Of a DNA stretch of 27,163 nucleotides, positions 1-6,731 are shown piece by piece (within the stretch, counting starts at the first letter, position 1; every line of letters starts with the position of its first letter). Below the pieces are notes generated by a model, which had not been told where the DNA came from, searched no databases, and saw only the letters and a program-made list of their open reading frames with translations. This DNA is from an uncultured Eubacteriales bacterium (lineage in GTDB: Bacteria; Bacillota; Clostridia; Oscillospirales; Oscillospiraceae). The translations under genes and the position numbers were made by a program. The stretch is taken from positions 1-27,163 of the forward strand of contig CABQNH010000026.1 in assembly GCA_902465435.1 (NCBI GenBank). Direction: 5' to 3'.

Positions 1-56
1 CTCTGATTCACTAAGTTCTACCGTGCAGGTGTCCAACTTGCACTTGCAATTTGCGA

Positions 57-97
57 AAGAGAACCGATATTCATTTTAGCGAATATCGGCTCTTCTT
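57..97. terminator. Hairpin at the 3' end of the truncated nuclease
   Basis: A 9-bp perfect stem (CCGATATTC / GAATATCGG) with an 8-nt loop lies just beyond the nuclease stop codon. An outer AAGAG/CTCTT pairing extends it across a 2-nt bulge. On the plus strand it is followed by a T-rich run, on the minus strand by TTCTCTTTC, so it may work in both directions. This is a sequence-based call with no experimental support. Confidence 0.6.
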
Positions 98-109
98 TTA
101 TAATTGAAT

Positions 110-793
110 TTACCAGCACTTTTTACAAGCGTCGAAACCTTGATTAATTGCTTCTTGCTTGGTTACTTGCCTGGGATTTTTCATATTACTGCAGCCTGAA
201 CGACTATGGTACTTGCTTCCTGAATTTGGAATCCATACCATATCTCCACCTGATGCTGAATTGTTGTTTTGTTCGGTGGAAGGTTTTGAACTTGTTGTGT
301 TGCCACTCGGACCTGAACTATCGCCATTAGCATAGTTTATAGTTATGCCAGGCTGAACGTTGTAGCAATAAACATTAAAGCATATACCATCGCCATCATC
401 CTCAACGGAATATGCTTCCATTTGAACACCGCTACAAACGAGATTCTTTCCTTCAAAAATGGGAGTAATACGATATGCTACGTGGTTGCCAGTTTCCTTA
501 ATATAGTCAGCTACCATATTTTCAAAAGGAAGCATACCATTGATATTCATATATCTGGTGCCGGTTATAAGATTTTCTCTATTGGCATTTTCCGCAGAGA
601 GTTGCCAACCAATAAGATGGCATCTATTCCAAAGGTATCCTCCAGAAATACCGCTATAACTCTTTTGAATCCATTCTGTTGGTGTAATACTGCTAATGCT
701 CCCGCGCTTCTCATCTGGACGGGGCATAATTTCTTTACCACAAGAAGCAATAGCAACACCGCATCTGCCAAGACTATCACGAGTGGAGTATGC
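110..793 (-). pseudogene. DNA/RNA non-specific endonuclease, N-terminally truncated
   Basis: This resembles the EndA/NucA-type (beta-beta-alpha metal) secreted nucleases of Gram-positive bacteria. The core has the active-site block NRCHLIGWQL, then ENANRENLITGTRYMN and LPFENMVADYIKETGNHVAYR. A low-complexity Ser/Asn/Gly linker leads to a C-terminal Cys/His tail (YHSRSGCSNMKNP ... CKKCW) common in such proteins. Family-like sequence (AYSTRDSLGRCGVA) runs in frame from about 793 but has no start codon. The only in-frame ATG is at 727, with no convincing ribosome site, and it would begin inside the domain. The signal peptide and N-terminal part expected of this family are absent. The upstream edge coincides with the truncated 3' end of the KTR gene, so I infer a deletion fused the two. 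Residual expression from ATG 727 (205 residues) cannot be excluded. Confidence 0.75.
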
Positions 794-923
794 TTTCGCG
801 CCTGCATTTCGGACAAAACAGCGGAAATGATTTCAGTTCCGTTTCGGGCAAGAGCTGCAAGCGTGTCTTTGCTCCGCATATCGGGCACAAGACCCACCTT
901 TTTTCTTCTATGGCTTCTTTCAT
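777..923 (-). CDS. Cysteine-rich KTR-domain protein, C-terminally truncated
   Basis: A 48-residue protein read in a third frame between the regulator and the nuclease. It has two CPxC knuckles (VLCPICGAKTRLQLLPE and FPLFCPKCRRES) separated by the hallmark KTR, matching the small cysteine-rich KTR family often carried on Clostridial mobile elements; the four cysteines probably bind zinc. Its ATG (923-921) overlaps the TetR stop as ATGA, so translation is likely coupled. Family members as I recall them run about 15 residues past the second knuckle. Here the match ends after CRRESIL, followed by HS and a stop, exactly where nuclease-like sequence starts in another frame. That suggests 3' truncation at a junction. 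Function is unknown; metal binding is inferred from the cysteines. Confidence 0.7.
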   Translation of the reverse strand: MKEAIEEKRWVLCPICGAKTRLQLLPETELKSFPLFCPKCRRESILHS

Positions 924-1549
924 ATGGATGTTCCTGACTTTCTGTAGCCGGATTCGATCTTGGCAATAAAGCGGTCAATATGTGCTTTCAGCATCGGGGC
1001 AATACTTTCTTTTTCGTCTGCACCGTCGTAAACACTATAAAGTAAGAACATCGGACCGTAAAATTCCAGTGCCAACTGCATGGCGGCATCATCGGAATCC
1101 GTCAGCTTTCGCAAAATCGCCGCCATATACTCGGTCGGGCCGGTCGCCAGATAATCATGATAAAGCTGCGCCAGCTTGTGATCGCGGTATTGCTCCAACG
1201 TCAGCATCTTCCGAAAGTTGGAGGAAAAATGCTCTTTCGTCCAATGGTCAAACTGTGCCATGCTGTATGTGCGGATCTTTTCGATCGGCGTTTGCAGATA
1301 AGCCTCCGCAAAGCCATCCGGCTCCGTTTCCGGCATTTCATATTCTTCGGCGCGTTCCTGATCCATTTTGTTCATCCGTTCCACAATGCTGTTAAGTATC
1401 TCCTGCTTGCTCGTATAGTGCTTATACAAGGCACCCTTGGTAATTCCCAGTTCCTTTGCAATATCGCTCATAGAAGTTCCCAAATATCCGCTCTGTGCAA
1501 AAAGTTTAAGCGCGGTTTCTAAAATGCGCTCTTTGGTATCTCCAGCCAT
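920..1549 (-). CDS. TetR/AcrR-family transcriptional regulator
   Basis: A 209-residue one-component repressor. The N-terminal helix-turn-helix is clear at about residues 8-52 (RILETALKLFAQSGYLGTSM, SDIAKELGITKGALYKHYTS), followed by the all-helical ligand-binding and dimerisation region, which is unlike any specific subfamily I recognise. The ATG at 1549 has a GGGAG ribosome site. Two 16-bp palindromes of the form ACCG-NN-CGGT sit 20-65 bp upstream over the probable promoter, so autorepression is likely. The stop overlaps the start of the KTR gene. No intact efflux pump lies beside it; the adjacent small membrane-protein gene may have been a regulated partner. The inducer is unknown. Confidence 0.9.
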   Translation of the reverse strand: MAGDTKERILETALKLFAQSGYLGTSMSDIAKELGITKGALYKHYTSKQEILNSIVERMNKMDQERAEEYEMPETEPDGFAEAYLQTPIEKIRTYSMAQFDHWTKEHFSSNFRKMLTLEQYRDHKLAQLYHDYLATGPTEYMAAILRKLTDSDDAAMQLALEFYGPMFLLYSVYDGADEKESIAPMLKAHIDRFIAKIESGYRKSGTSI

Positions 1550-1570
1550 AATTTCACTCCCAAATTCGTA

Positions 1571-1619
1571 GTAACCGTTCGGTCACTATAATCATGGCAA
1601 CCGAGCGGTTACCTGTCAA
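1571..1619 (-). promoter_or_regulatory. TetR promoter with two operator palindromes
   Basis: Minus-strand -35 TTGACA (1619-1614) and -10 CATGAT (1596-1591) are 17 bp apart. Two imperfect 16-bp palindromes, GTAACCGTTCGGTCAC (1571-1586) and GCAACCGAGCGGTTAC (1597-1612), each contain ACCG-NN-CGGT. They occupy the spacer and the start-site region, with centres 26 bp apart. This is the classic layout of an autoregulated TetR promoter. The sites are seen directly; the regulator-operator pairing is inferred from adjacency. Confidence 0.7.
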
Positions 1620-1643
1620 GGGGTTTTTTAAATTTTTCGACGA

Positions 1644-1875
1644 TCAGCGGAAGGATTGGATAGACACGGTCAGATGCGCTGCGCCGAAAATGGTCATAAG
1701 TATCACAGCGGGCAGGTTATGCAGCCAAACGGCAGCACACAAGAAATAAAGCACGGGAAATACCGCAAGCGGCATCGGGACAAAGAGAAACGCGCGATTC
1801 AACAAGGCGATCTCCCGCCCGCCGACAAAATATCGGATCCATACGCTGCCCAATGACCTTTGCGATATCATTCAT
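1644..1875 (-). pseudogene. Small membrane protein, probably frameshifted
   Basis: The main open frame gives 75 residues from ATG 1871, with two hydrophobic segments (AFLFVPMPLAVFPVLYFLC and NLPAVILMTIFGAAHLTV) and a charged N-terminus containing IRYFVGGREIALLNRA. The ribosome site GGAGG (1888-1884) is 12 nt from that ATG but an ideal 8 nt from ATG 1875, which lies in another frame. The frame from 1875 begins MNDIAKVIGQR and then loses the hydrophobic sequence. Joining MNDIAKVIGQR to WIRYFVGG needs a one-base change near 1840, so I suspect an ancestral gene broken by a frameshift. An intact gene starting at 1871 with a poorly spaced ribosome site is the alternative. Function is unknown. Confidence 0.4.
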
Positions 1876-1897
1876 TTCCATCGCCTCCGCATATAGT

Positions 1898-1968
1898 CTA
1901 TAAATATCGTTTCATTCAATCCACAGACTATTGATATTCTGGAAATGAATGGATATACTATAAATATT
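1898..1968. repeat. Three CTAT-NN-ATAT motifs at exact 30-bp spacing
   Basis: CTATaaATAT (from 1898), CTATtgATAT (from 1928) and CTATaaATAT (from 1958) start exactly 30 bp apart, about three helical turns. They lie between the divergent small membrane-protein gene and the SLOG gene, overlapping the latter's promoter. Same-face spacing suggests a regulator binding site, but the protein is unknown. The AT-rich composition makes part of the match possible by chance. Confidence 0.4.
1931..1959 (+). promoter_or_regulatory. Promoter of the SLOG-family gene
   Basis: TTGATA (1931-1936) and TATACT (1954-1959) are separated by 17 bp and lie 55 bp upstream of the SLOG start codon. The second and third 30-bp-spaced motifs overlap these two elements. 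Confidence 0.6.
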
Positions 1969-2014
1969 ATATCCGGATTTTTAGAACTTTTAGTATGCGA
2001 AAGGGGCGGCACTT

Positions 2015-2497
2015 ATGCGGTCACGAACAGTTTGCTTCACCGGACACCGAATCCTGTCGGCAGAAGAACTGCCGGAAATCGGCAAGCGATTGGAGAATAC
2101 ACTGATTTCCCTGATTGAGCAAGGCTGCCGCTGCTTCGGCGCGGGCGGCGCTCTGGGCTTTGATACACTGGCTGCGCAAACCGTTCTCCGCCTGCGGGAG
2201 CGCTACCCGCAGATTCGTCTGGCGCTGGTGCTGCCGTGCAGGAACCAAACGCGGGGCTGGACCAAGGATGATGTTGCTGTCTATGAGGGGATCAAGCTCC
2301 GCGCAAATCGGGCGACCTACACCGCGGAGCGCTATTTCCGGGGCTGTATGCAAAAGCGCAACCGACAGCTTGTGGATTCCAGCGGCGTCTGCGTCTGCTA
2401 CCTGACCGAACCCACCGGAGGCACGGCCTACACCGTGGACTACGCCCGCCGCATGGGGCTGCGGATCATCAACGCGGCAGAGCCGGGAAGCCCGTAA
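2015..2497 (+). CDS. SLOG-family protein (DUF1273/YpsA-like)
   Basis: A 160-residue single-domain Rossmann-like protein. The N-terminus CFTGHRIL carries the TGHR signature of the DUF1273/YpsA group. A Gly-rich nucleotide-binding loop follows (FGAGGALGFDTLAAQ, about residues 42-56), and the C-terminal part ends in GGTAYTVDYARR, a SLOG-type motif. SLOG proteins are thought to bind nucleotide-derived ligands; no reaction is established for this one, and YpsA in Bacillus has been linked to cell division and stress. The start ATG 2015 follows an AAAGGGGCGG ribosome site. It appears to be a single-gene unit with its own promoter, followed by about 270 bp of non-coding sequence. Confidence 0.85.
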   Translation: MRSRTVCFTGHRILSAEELPEIGKRLENTLISLIEQGCRCFGAGGALGFDTLAAQTVLRLRERYPQIRLALVLPCRNQTRGWTKDDVAVYEGIKLRANRATYTAERYFRGCMQKRNRQLVDSSGVCVCYLTEPTGGTAYTVDYARRMGLRIINAAEPGSP

Positions 2498-2767
2498 CCT
2501 CCGCCTGCGCACATGGGAATTCTCACGCCGACCGCCCTCTGACGCACGGCGCGAAAGCCGCATTCCGGGAGCTGCTTCCATCCGGCGCAGGGGCTTGTGA
2601 CCTTGGCGGACGCTGCTTCTTTTTGCCGACGGAAGATAGGACTTGCAGGGATGGAAAAGAACGCTTATAATGAGCAATGAGATGCGGGCGTCTGCCGACG
2701 TATTGAAAAACTGTTTTGACACGCAGACAGCCGAAGCCCGAAATTGCCGTGCCGGGGAGGTCACACG
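2498..2767 (+). promoter_or_regulatory. Non-coding leader and promoter before the sortase gene
   Basis: I see no gene here. A probable promoter has TATAAT at 2666-2671 and a weak -35 TTGCAG at 2643-2648 with a 17-bp spacer, leaving a leader of about 90 nt. A separate TTGACA at 2716-2721 has no matching -10. The GGGGAGG ribosome site sits at 2753-2760. Confidence 0.5.
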
Positions 2768-3562
2768 ATGAAAAAGGGAAAACGAGGTCTATTTTGGCTG
2801 CTGATTGTGCTGCTGCTTGGGGTCATGGCGTATTCCGGCTATCGGATTTATGAGATTCGCCATGCCTACGCTGTCGGCGGGCGTTCCTACGACGCGCTTG
2901 CGCGGCAGTATGTGCAGAAGCAGCGTCCGGAGCCGCCTACGCAGAATTCAAACGATACAACGGGCGAAACGCAGGAGCCGGAGGAGACGGCACCGATTTC
3001 TGTGGACTTTACGGCGCTCTGTGCGGAGAATCCGGATGTGGTCGGCTGGCTCTATTGCGAGGGGACGCCCATTAACTACCCGGTTCTGCAGGCGGAGGAC
3101 AACAGCTTTTATCTGCGCCGACTGCTTGACGGCACCTATAACGTGTACGGCTCGATCTTTATGGACTATCGCAGTGCACGCGACCTCTCTGATGAGAACA
3201 CCCTGGTTTACGGGCACAGCATCCGCAGCAACAACGAGATGTTTACCTCCCTTTCCGGCTATTTGTCGCAGGAGTATTACGAGGCGCATCCGACGATGTA
3301 TTATTTGACGCCGGAGCGGGCGTATCGGCTGGAACTGTTCAGCGGCTACAAGACGAACGCTGAAAGCGATGCCTATCGCTGCATTTTTGAGGATGAGGCG
3401 GATTTCTCGGCGTTTTTGACAAAAATCACAGACGCCTCTGCCTTTGCTCCCAACATAAAGCCCACAACGCAGGACAGAATCATGACGCTCTCCACCTGCA
3501 CGAACCAAACCCAGTCCGGACGCTATGTCGTCCACGGGGTCCTGATCCCGCTGACGCCGTGA
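2768..3562 (+). CDS. srtB: Class B sortase
   Basis: A membrane-anchored transpeptidase of 264 residues that joins surface proteins to peptidoglycan. An N-terminal membrane helix (residues 8-24) and a Pro/Glu/Thr-rich linker precede the sortase domain. The catalytic triad is visible: His150 in LVYGHS, Cys244 in MTLSTC and Arg252 in GRYVVHG. The long helix-loop segment between the His and Cys regions and the DFTALCAENPDVVGWLYCEG start are class B features. ATG 2768 was chosen for its GGGGAGG ribosome site; an upstream in-frame ATG at 2744 lacks one. The only sorting-signal protein in the window is the TasA-like anchor at 10814-11473 (DPNTG), its likely substrate; this pairing is inferred. It may be co-regulated with the fibre operon but has its own promoter. 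Confidence 0.92.
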   Translation: MKKGKRGLFWLLIVLLLGVMAYSGYRIYEIRHAYAVGGRSYDALARQYVQKQRPEPPTQNSNDTTGETQEPEETAPISVDFTALCAENPDVVGWLYCEGTPINYPVLQAEDNSFYLRRLLDGTYNVYGSIFMDYRSARDLSDENTLVYGHSIRSNNEMFTSLSGYLSQEYYEAHPTMYYLTPERAYRLELFSGYKTNAESDAYRCIFEDEADFSAFLTKITDASAFAPNIKPTTQDRIMTLSTCTNQTQSGRYVVHGVLIPLTP

Positions 3563-3649
3563 GTTGGGCGCGCGGAAGGCGGGGCCTTCCCGCAGGGGAG
3601 GATAGCACCCTTAGACAGGAAAAAATGCGTTTTTTTCGACCGGATAATC

Positions 3650-3679
3650 TTGACATTGAAATCCTTTTCGTGGTATTCT
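3650..3679 (+). promoter_or_regulatory. Promoter of the sipW-fibre operon
   Basis: A consensus -35 TTGACA (3650-3655) and a -10-like TATTCT (3674-3679) are separated by 18 bp, about 60 nt upstream of the signal peptidase start. A GC-rich hairpin at about 3569-3592, after the sortase stop, may partly isolate the two units but has no T-run. Confidence 0.55.
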
Positions 3680-3738
3680 ATAGTCAAATCAGGGAAGGGG
3701 CTTTTGTCGCCTTTTTCTGCGGCAAGGCTACATAGCAT

Positions 3739-4299
3739 ATGAAGAAATTTAAAAAAATCTGGAATGCGATCACCGGCGTGCTCGTGGCGGTGGTTGTGGC
3801 CGTGGCATTGCTGCTCGTCGGCGTGCGGCTTTTCGGCCTGCAGGTCTATACGGTGCTTTCCGGTTCTATGGAGCCGACCTATCATACGGGCGCGCTGCTG
3901 TATGTGAAGAAGGTAGACCCCATGACGCTGAAGGCGGGCGACGTCATCACCTTCCTGCTGAGCGAGGATACGATTGCGACCCACCGCATCGTGGAGGTCG
4001 TGCCGGATGAGGAGGATTCCTCGGTGGTGCGCTTCGTTACCAAGGGCGATGCCAACAAGGATGTGGACGGCGGAAAGATTCACTGCAAAAATGTGATCGG
4101 CACGCCGGTATTCAGCATCCCGTATCTGGGCTATGTCGCGCATTATATCCAGACGCCGCCCGGAATGTATATTGCGATTGCAGGCGGCGCGGTGCTGCTG
4201 CTTCTGGTATTTCTGCCGGATCTGTTTGACGACGACAAAAAGAAAAAGAAGGCGGACGCCGCCGGAGCGCAGACCGATGAGGAAGAAGGATCACGCTGA
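3739..4299 (+). CDS. sipW: SipW-type signal peptidase I
   Basis: A 186-residue membrane peptidase of the archaeal/eukaryotic-like S26B branch. The nucleophile is Ser43 in LSGSMEPTY, and THRIVEV supplies His82 where bacterial-type enzymes have Lys, the diagnostic SipW substitution; KGDANKDVD is the conserved Asp box. There are membrane helices at about residues 10-30 and 142-160 and an acidic/basic tail. In Bacillus subtilis SipW processes TasA and TapA. Here it sits directly ahead of genes whose signal peptides are of the SipW-dependent type, so it is very probably their dedicated maturation enzyme. The ribosome site (AAGG, 11 nt from the ATG) is weak, suggesting low expression relative to its substrates. 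Confidence 0.95.
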   Translation: MKKFKKIWNAITGVLVAVVVAVALLLVGVRLFGLQVYTVLSGSMEPTYHTGALLYVKKVDPMTLKAGDVITFLLSEDTIATHRIVEVVPDEEDSSVVRFVTKGDANKDVDGGKIHCKNVIGTPVFSIPYLGYVAHYIQTPPGMYIAIAGGAVLLLLVFLPDLFDDDKKKKKADAAGAQTDEEEGSR

Positions 4300-4343
4300 A
4301 AGGCGGAACCGAATATTCATTATCATTTAAGGAGGAACTCAGA

Positions 4344-4925
4344 ATGAAAAAGAGCACGAGAAACGTGCTGCTGGCAGTGCTGCTCTGTGTTGCCGCGATC
4401 GTTACGGCAAGCGTTTTCGCAACGCTCGCGTACTTTACGGATACGCAGACGGTCACCAACACCTTTACGGTCGGCAACGTCAGCATCACGATGGATGAGG
4501 CGAAGGTCACCGAATACGGCGAGGAGATCCCGGGTGCGGATCGCGTTACGGAAAACAGCTATAAGCTGATCCCCGGACAGACCTATGTAAAGGATCCGAC
4601 CATCCATGTTGCTCGGGGCAGCGAAAAATGCTGGCTGTTTGTCAAGGTAGAGAACGGACTTGCTTCCGTCGAGAGTACGATCGCAGCGCAGCTTGCCCAG
4701 ATCGGCTGGGTGCCGGTGGCCGGCGAGACGAATGTTTATGTTTATCCGATACACGTTGCCGGAGGTAATTACCCGGTGTTCAGAAGCTTCACGGTGGATG
4801 AAAATGCGGACGCGGACGCGCTGAACGCCGTGAAGGATGCCTCGATCGTCATTACCGCTTACGCTGTGCAGGCCGCCGGTCTGGACACGGTGGAAGAAGC
4901 TTGGGCTGCGGCGAAGAACGCCTAA
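4344..4925 (+). CDS. TasA/BsaA-like fibre subunit 1 (SipW-dependent)
   Basis: A 193-residue secreted protein. The N-terminal helix ends in the SipW-type signal ATLAYFTDTQTVTNTFTVGN; cleavage is expected just before or within LAYFTD. The mature part shows the shared core: LIPGQTYVKDPTIHV, a CWLFVKVENG strand, a GW...VYVYP segment and a C-terminal ITAYAVQAAGLDTVEEAW. TasA-type proteins assemble into extracellular fibres by inserting N-terminal strands into neighbours. The ribosome site TAAGGAGG is strong and the gene begins 44 bp after sipW. It has no sorting signal, so it would join the surface only by polymerisation. It is closest to subunit 2. Fibre formation is inferred from the family. Confidence 0.85.
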   Translation: MKKSTRNVLLAVLLCVAAIVTASVFATLAYFTDTQTVTNTFTVGNVSITMDEAKVTEYGEEIPGADRVTENSYKLIPGQTYVKDPTIHVARGSEKCWLFVKVENGLASVESTIAAQLAQIGWVPVAGETNVYVYPIHVAGGNYPVFRSFTVDENADADALNAVKDASIVITAYAVQAAGLDTVEEAWAAAKNA

Positions 4926-5013
4926 GCGCTTCTCAAAGCACTTCCTTTTGTATGTTACCGCCCGTATGGACGGAGTCGATACTCGACTTTTGAAAGAAAG
5001 GAGGATATGAATC

Positions 5014-5544
5014 ATGAAGAAAAGAACAGTTGCGCTGATTTTGGCGGTCACGCTTGTTCTCGGCATTGCCATCGGCGGTACGGTCGCATGGCTGACGACC
5101 AAAACCGATCCCGTGACGAATACCTTCACCGTTGGCAACATTGATATCGAGCTTACAGAAACCGAGAGAGACTATCCGTTGATTCCCGGCAACCTGCTTG
5201 ATAAGGATCCGACGGTCACCGTAGATGGCGGAAGCGTAGACTGCTGGCTGTTTGTCAAGGTCGAAAAGTCCGACAATCTGGACGATTTCATCTCCTACGC
5301 AATCGCTGACGGCTGGACGGTACTGGAAAACGGCGTCTATTACCGCGAGGTTTCGGCATCGGCAAACGATCAGTCGTTTGCAGTTCTTGCCGGCAATACG
5401 GTTACGGTAAAGCCCACTGTGGATAAGGCGGCTCTGGACGCTCTGACGGATGCGACCCGCCCGACGCTGACCTTCACGGCCTATGCTGTGCAGCGCGCGA
5501 ACTTCAATTCGCCCGCAGATGCCTGGGCAGAAGCAATCAAGTAA
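5014..5544 (+). CDS. TasA/BsaA-like fibre subunit 2 (SipW-dependent)
   Basis: A 176-residue secreted protein with a SipW-type signal (GGTVAWLTTKTDPVTNTFTV) followed by GNIDIEL. The core matches subunit 1: LIPGNLLDKDPTVTV, CWLFVKVEKS, DGWTVLENGVYYREV, and C-terminal FTAYAVQRANFNSPADAW. ATG 5014 is preceded by AAGGAGG; the ATG at 5007 is out of frame. The tryptophan in AWLTT replaces the usual AYFTD at the processing region. The likely role is as an alternative or minor fibre subunit; subunits 1 and 2 look like a duplication. No anchor or membrane helix follows. Confidence 0.85.
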   Translation: MKKRTVALILAVTLVLGIAIGGTVAWLTTKTDPVTNTFTVGNIDIELTETERDYPLIPGNLLDKDPTVTVDGGSVDCWLFVKVEKSDNLDDFISYAIADGWTVLENGVYYREVSASANDQSFAVLAGNTVTVKPTVDKAALDALTDATRPTLTFTAYAVQRANFNSPADAWAEAIK

Positions 5545-5561
5545 TGCCATTTACCCCTGCG

Positions 5562-5618
5562 CCTGTCCGGCTTCGGCAGGAAAATTTTCTGATAATACCC
5601 GACGCAGTCCGGTATTAT
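5562..5618 (+). promoter_or_regulatory. Hairpins in the leader of fibre subunit 3
   Basis: Two hairpins lie between subunits 2 and 3. The first (5562-5580) pairs CCTG-CCG with CGG-CAGG, with one bulged T, and is followed by AAAATTTT. The second pairs ATAATACC (5592-5599) with GGTATTAT (5611-5618) just before a T-rich run and the ribosome site. They could be a weak terminator plus a leader structure. No convincing promoter was found. Confidence 0.4.
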
Positions 5619-5645
5619 AAATCATTTTTATAAGGAGTAAATACA

Positions 5646-6389
5646 ATGAAAAAGAAAATCGTTGCACTGTGCCTCGTGATCGCACTCGTCGCGATTGCAA
5701 TCGTTGGCGCAACCATGGCTTACTTCACCGATAAGGATGAAGCAACCAACGTATTCACCGTCGGCAACATTGACATCACCCTCGTTGAGGACTTTGATCC
5801 TGACAACGCAGAGCTGATGCCCGGCAAGGACGTCAACAAGGACGTTTCCATCAAGAACGACGGCGACAACGCCGCTTGGGTCTGGTATGAATGGTACATC
5901 CCCGCAGCTCTCGACAGCATTGACGGCACCACCGGCCTGAACAATGTTCTGCATGTAAACGCTCTGGGCAGCACTTGGGACAAGTATCGCGAAAACGCTG
6001 CTTACTGGGCAGACGACCAGACGGAAGCTCTCCCGATCGAAAAGACTTGGGATCACGATCCCGAAGTGGAGCTGGGCATTCAGGTTGGTCCGCAGGGCTA
6101 CTTTGAGACGGTTGAGATCGACGGCATCGAGTACCACAAGTACGTTGTCCTGTACCATGGCAAGCTGGAAGCCGGCGAGGAGACCTCCATTGCTATGACG
6201 AAGGTCTACCTCGACAAGAAGGTCGACTATGTCAACGGCGAGTATGTCCTTGTCAAGGACGGCGAGCTGGTTCCCGTCGGCTTTGATATCGCTGATGCAA
6301 AGATCATCGTCAAGGCTTACGGCATCCAGGCCGAGGGCATTGCCGATGTCTATGCTGCATACAAGGCATATCAGGCACAGTGGAACTAA
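5646..6389 (+). CDS. TasA/BsaA-like fibre subunit 3, probable major subunit
   Basis: A 247-residue secreted protein, the largest of the five subunits. The signal ends in the SipW-type VGATMAYFTDKDEATNVFTV, followed by GNIDITL. The core has AELMPGKDVNKDVSIKNDGD, aromatic WVWYEWYIP, an inserted segment of about 60 residues, and C-terminal IVKAYGIQAEG. Codon use differs from its neighbours: threonine is mostly ACC (8 ACC, 3 ACG, 2 ACT by my count) against mostly ACG in subunit 1 (13 ACG, 6 ACC). This resembles highly expressed genes and suggests the major structural protein. It is followed by a very stable UUCG-capped hairpin that could protect this part of the mRNA. Major-subunit status is inferred. 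Confidence 0.85.
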   Translation: MKKKIVALCLVIALVAIAIVGATMAYFTDKDEATNVFTVGNIDITLVEDFDPDNAELMPGKDVNKDVSIKNDGDNAAWVWYEWYIPAALDSIDGTTGLNNVLHVNALGSTWDKYRENAAYWADDQTEALPIEKTWDHDPEVELGIQVGPQGYFETVEIDGIEYHKYVVLYHGKLEAGEETSIAMTKVYLDKKVDYVNGEYVLVKDGELVPVGFDIADAKIIVKAYGIQAEGIADVYAAYKAYQAQWN

Positions 6390-6731
6390 TTCTTTGAATT
6401 AAATTGTTCTGAATCATCGCTTACCCTGCTCCCTTCGGGGAGCAGGGTACCCGTGGATATTTCCCAAGCAGCGCGTCAGACGGCAAGAAGGCCGGAAGAC
6501 CGAAAAACGGCATAAGTACAAGTCATAGGTATGGTTGGAGCGAGTTCCGAAGAAAGTCAAAACAGAGCACGGAAAGCGCGATCTGTTTGAAGGCGATGGA
6601 GCTTGCCGACAGCCTGACTCAGCTTGCCCTGCGGAGAATACCCACGGGTGCCCTGAACACGGGGCGCGCTTACAGCGGGAGCTTCCCGCATTTGCTTTGA
6701 TTTATTTCCTTAAAGAGAAGGAGTTGGTTGC
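6390..6731 (+). other. 342-bp gap inside the fibre cluster, no assignable gene
   Basis: The gap holds the UUCG hairpin and then about 270 bp without a convincing gene. A plus-strand frame stays open from 6413 to about 6710 and ends in a protein-like stretch (CLKAMELADSLTQLALRRIP), but it has no early start codon or ribosome site. A different frame with ATG 6535 runs into the next gene's ribosome site and looks accidental. It may be a degenerate gene, a dispersed element or an untranslated leader. No strong promoter for the downstream genes was found. Confidence 0.4.
6422..6449 (+). terminator. 12-bp perfect hairpin with UUCG tetraloop
   Basis: TACCCTGCTCCC (6422-6433) pairs perfectly with GGGAGCAGGGTA (6438-6449) around a TTCG loop, 32 bp after the stop of fibre subunit 3. 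No T-run follows, so it is more likely an mRNA 3'-end stabiliser or partial terminator than a full intrinsic terminator. It could lower expression of the downstream VWA genes relative to the fibre subunit. Confidence 0.6.

Noticed and set aside
2..79. Plus-strand frame open from the window edge, ending FAKENRYSF and a stop
   Set aside because: Only 25 codons, its stop falls inside the terminator hairpin, and it matches nothing I recognise.
6422..6731. c-di-GMP riboswitch controlling the VWA genes
   Set aside because: I looked for GEMM-type core sequences in the leader regions and saw none.
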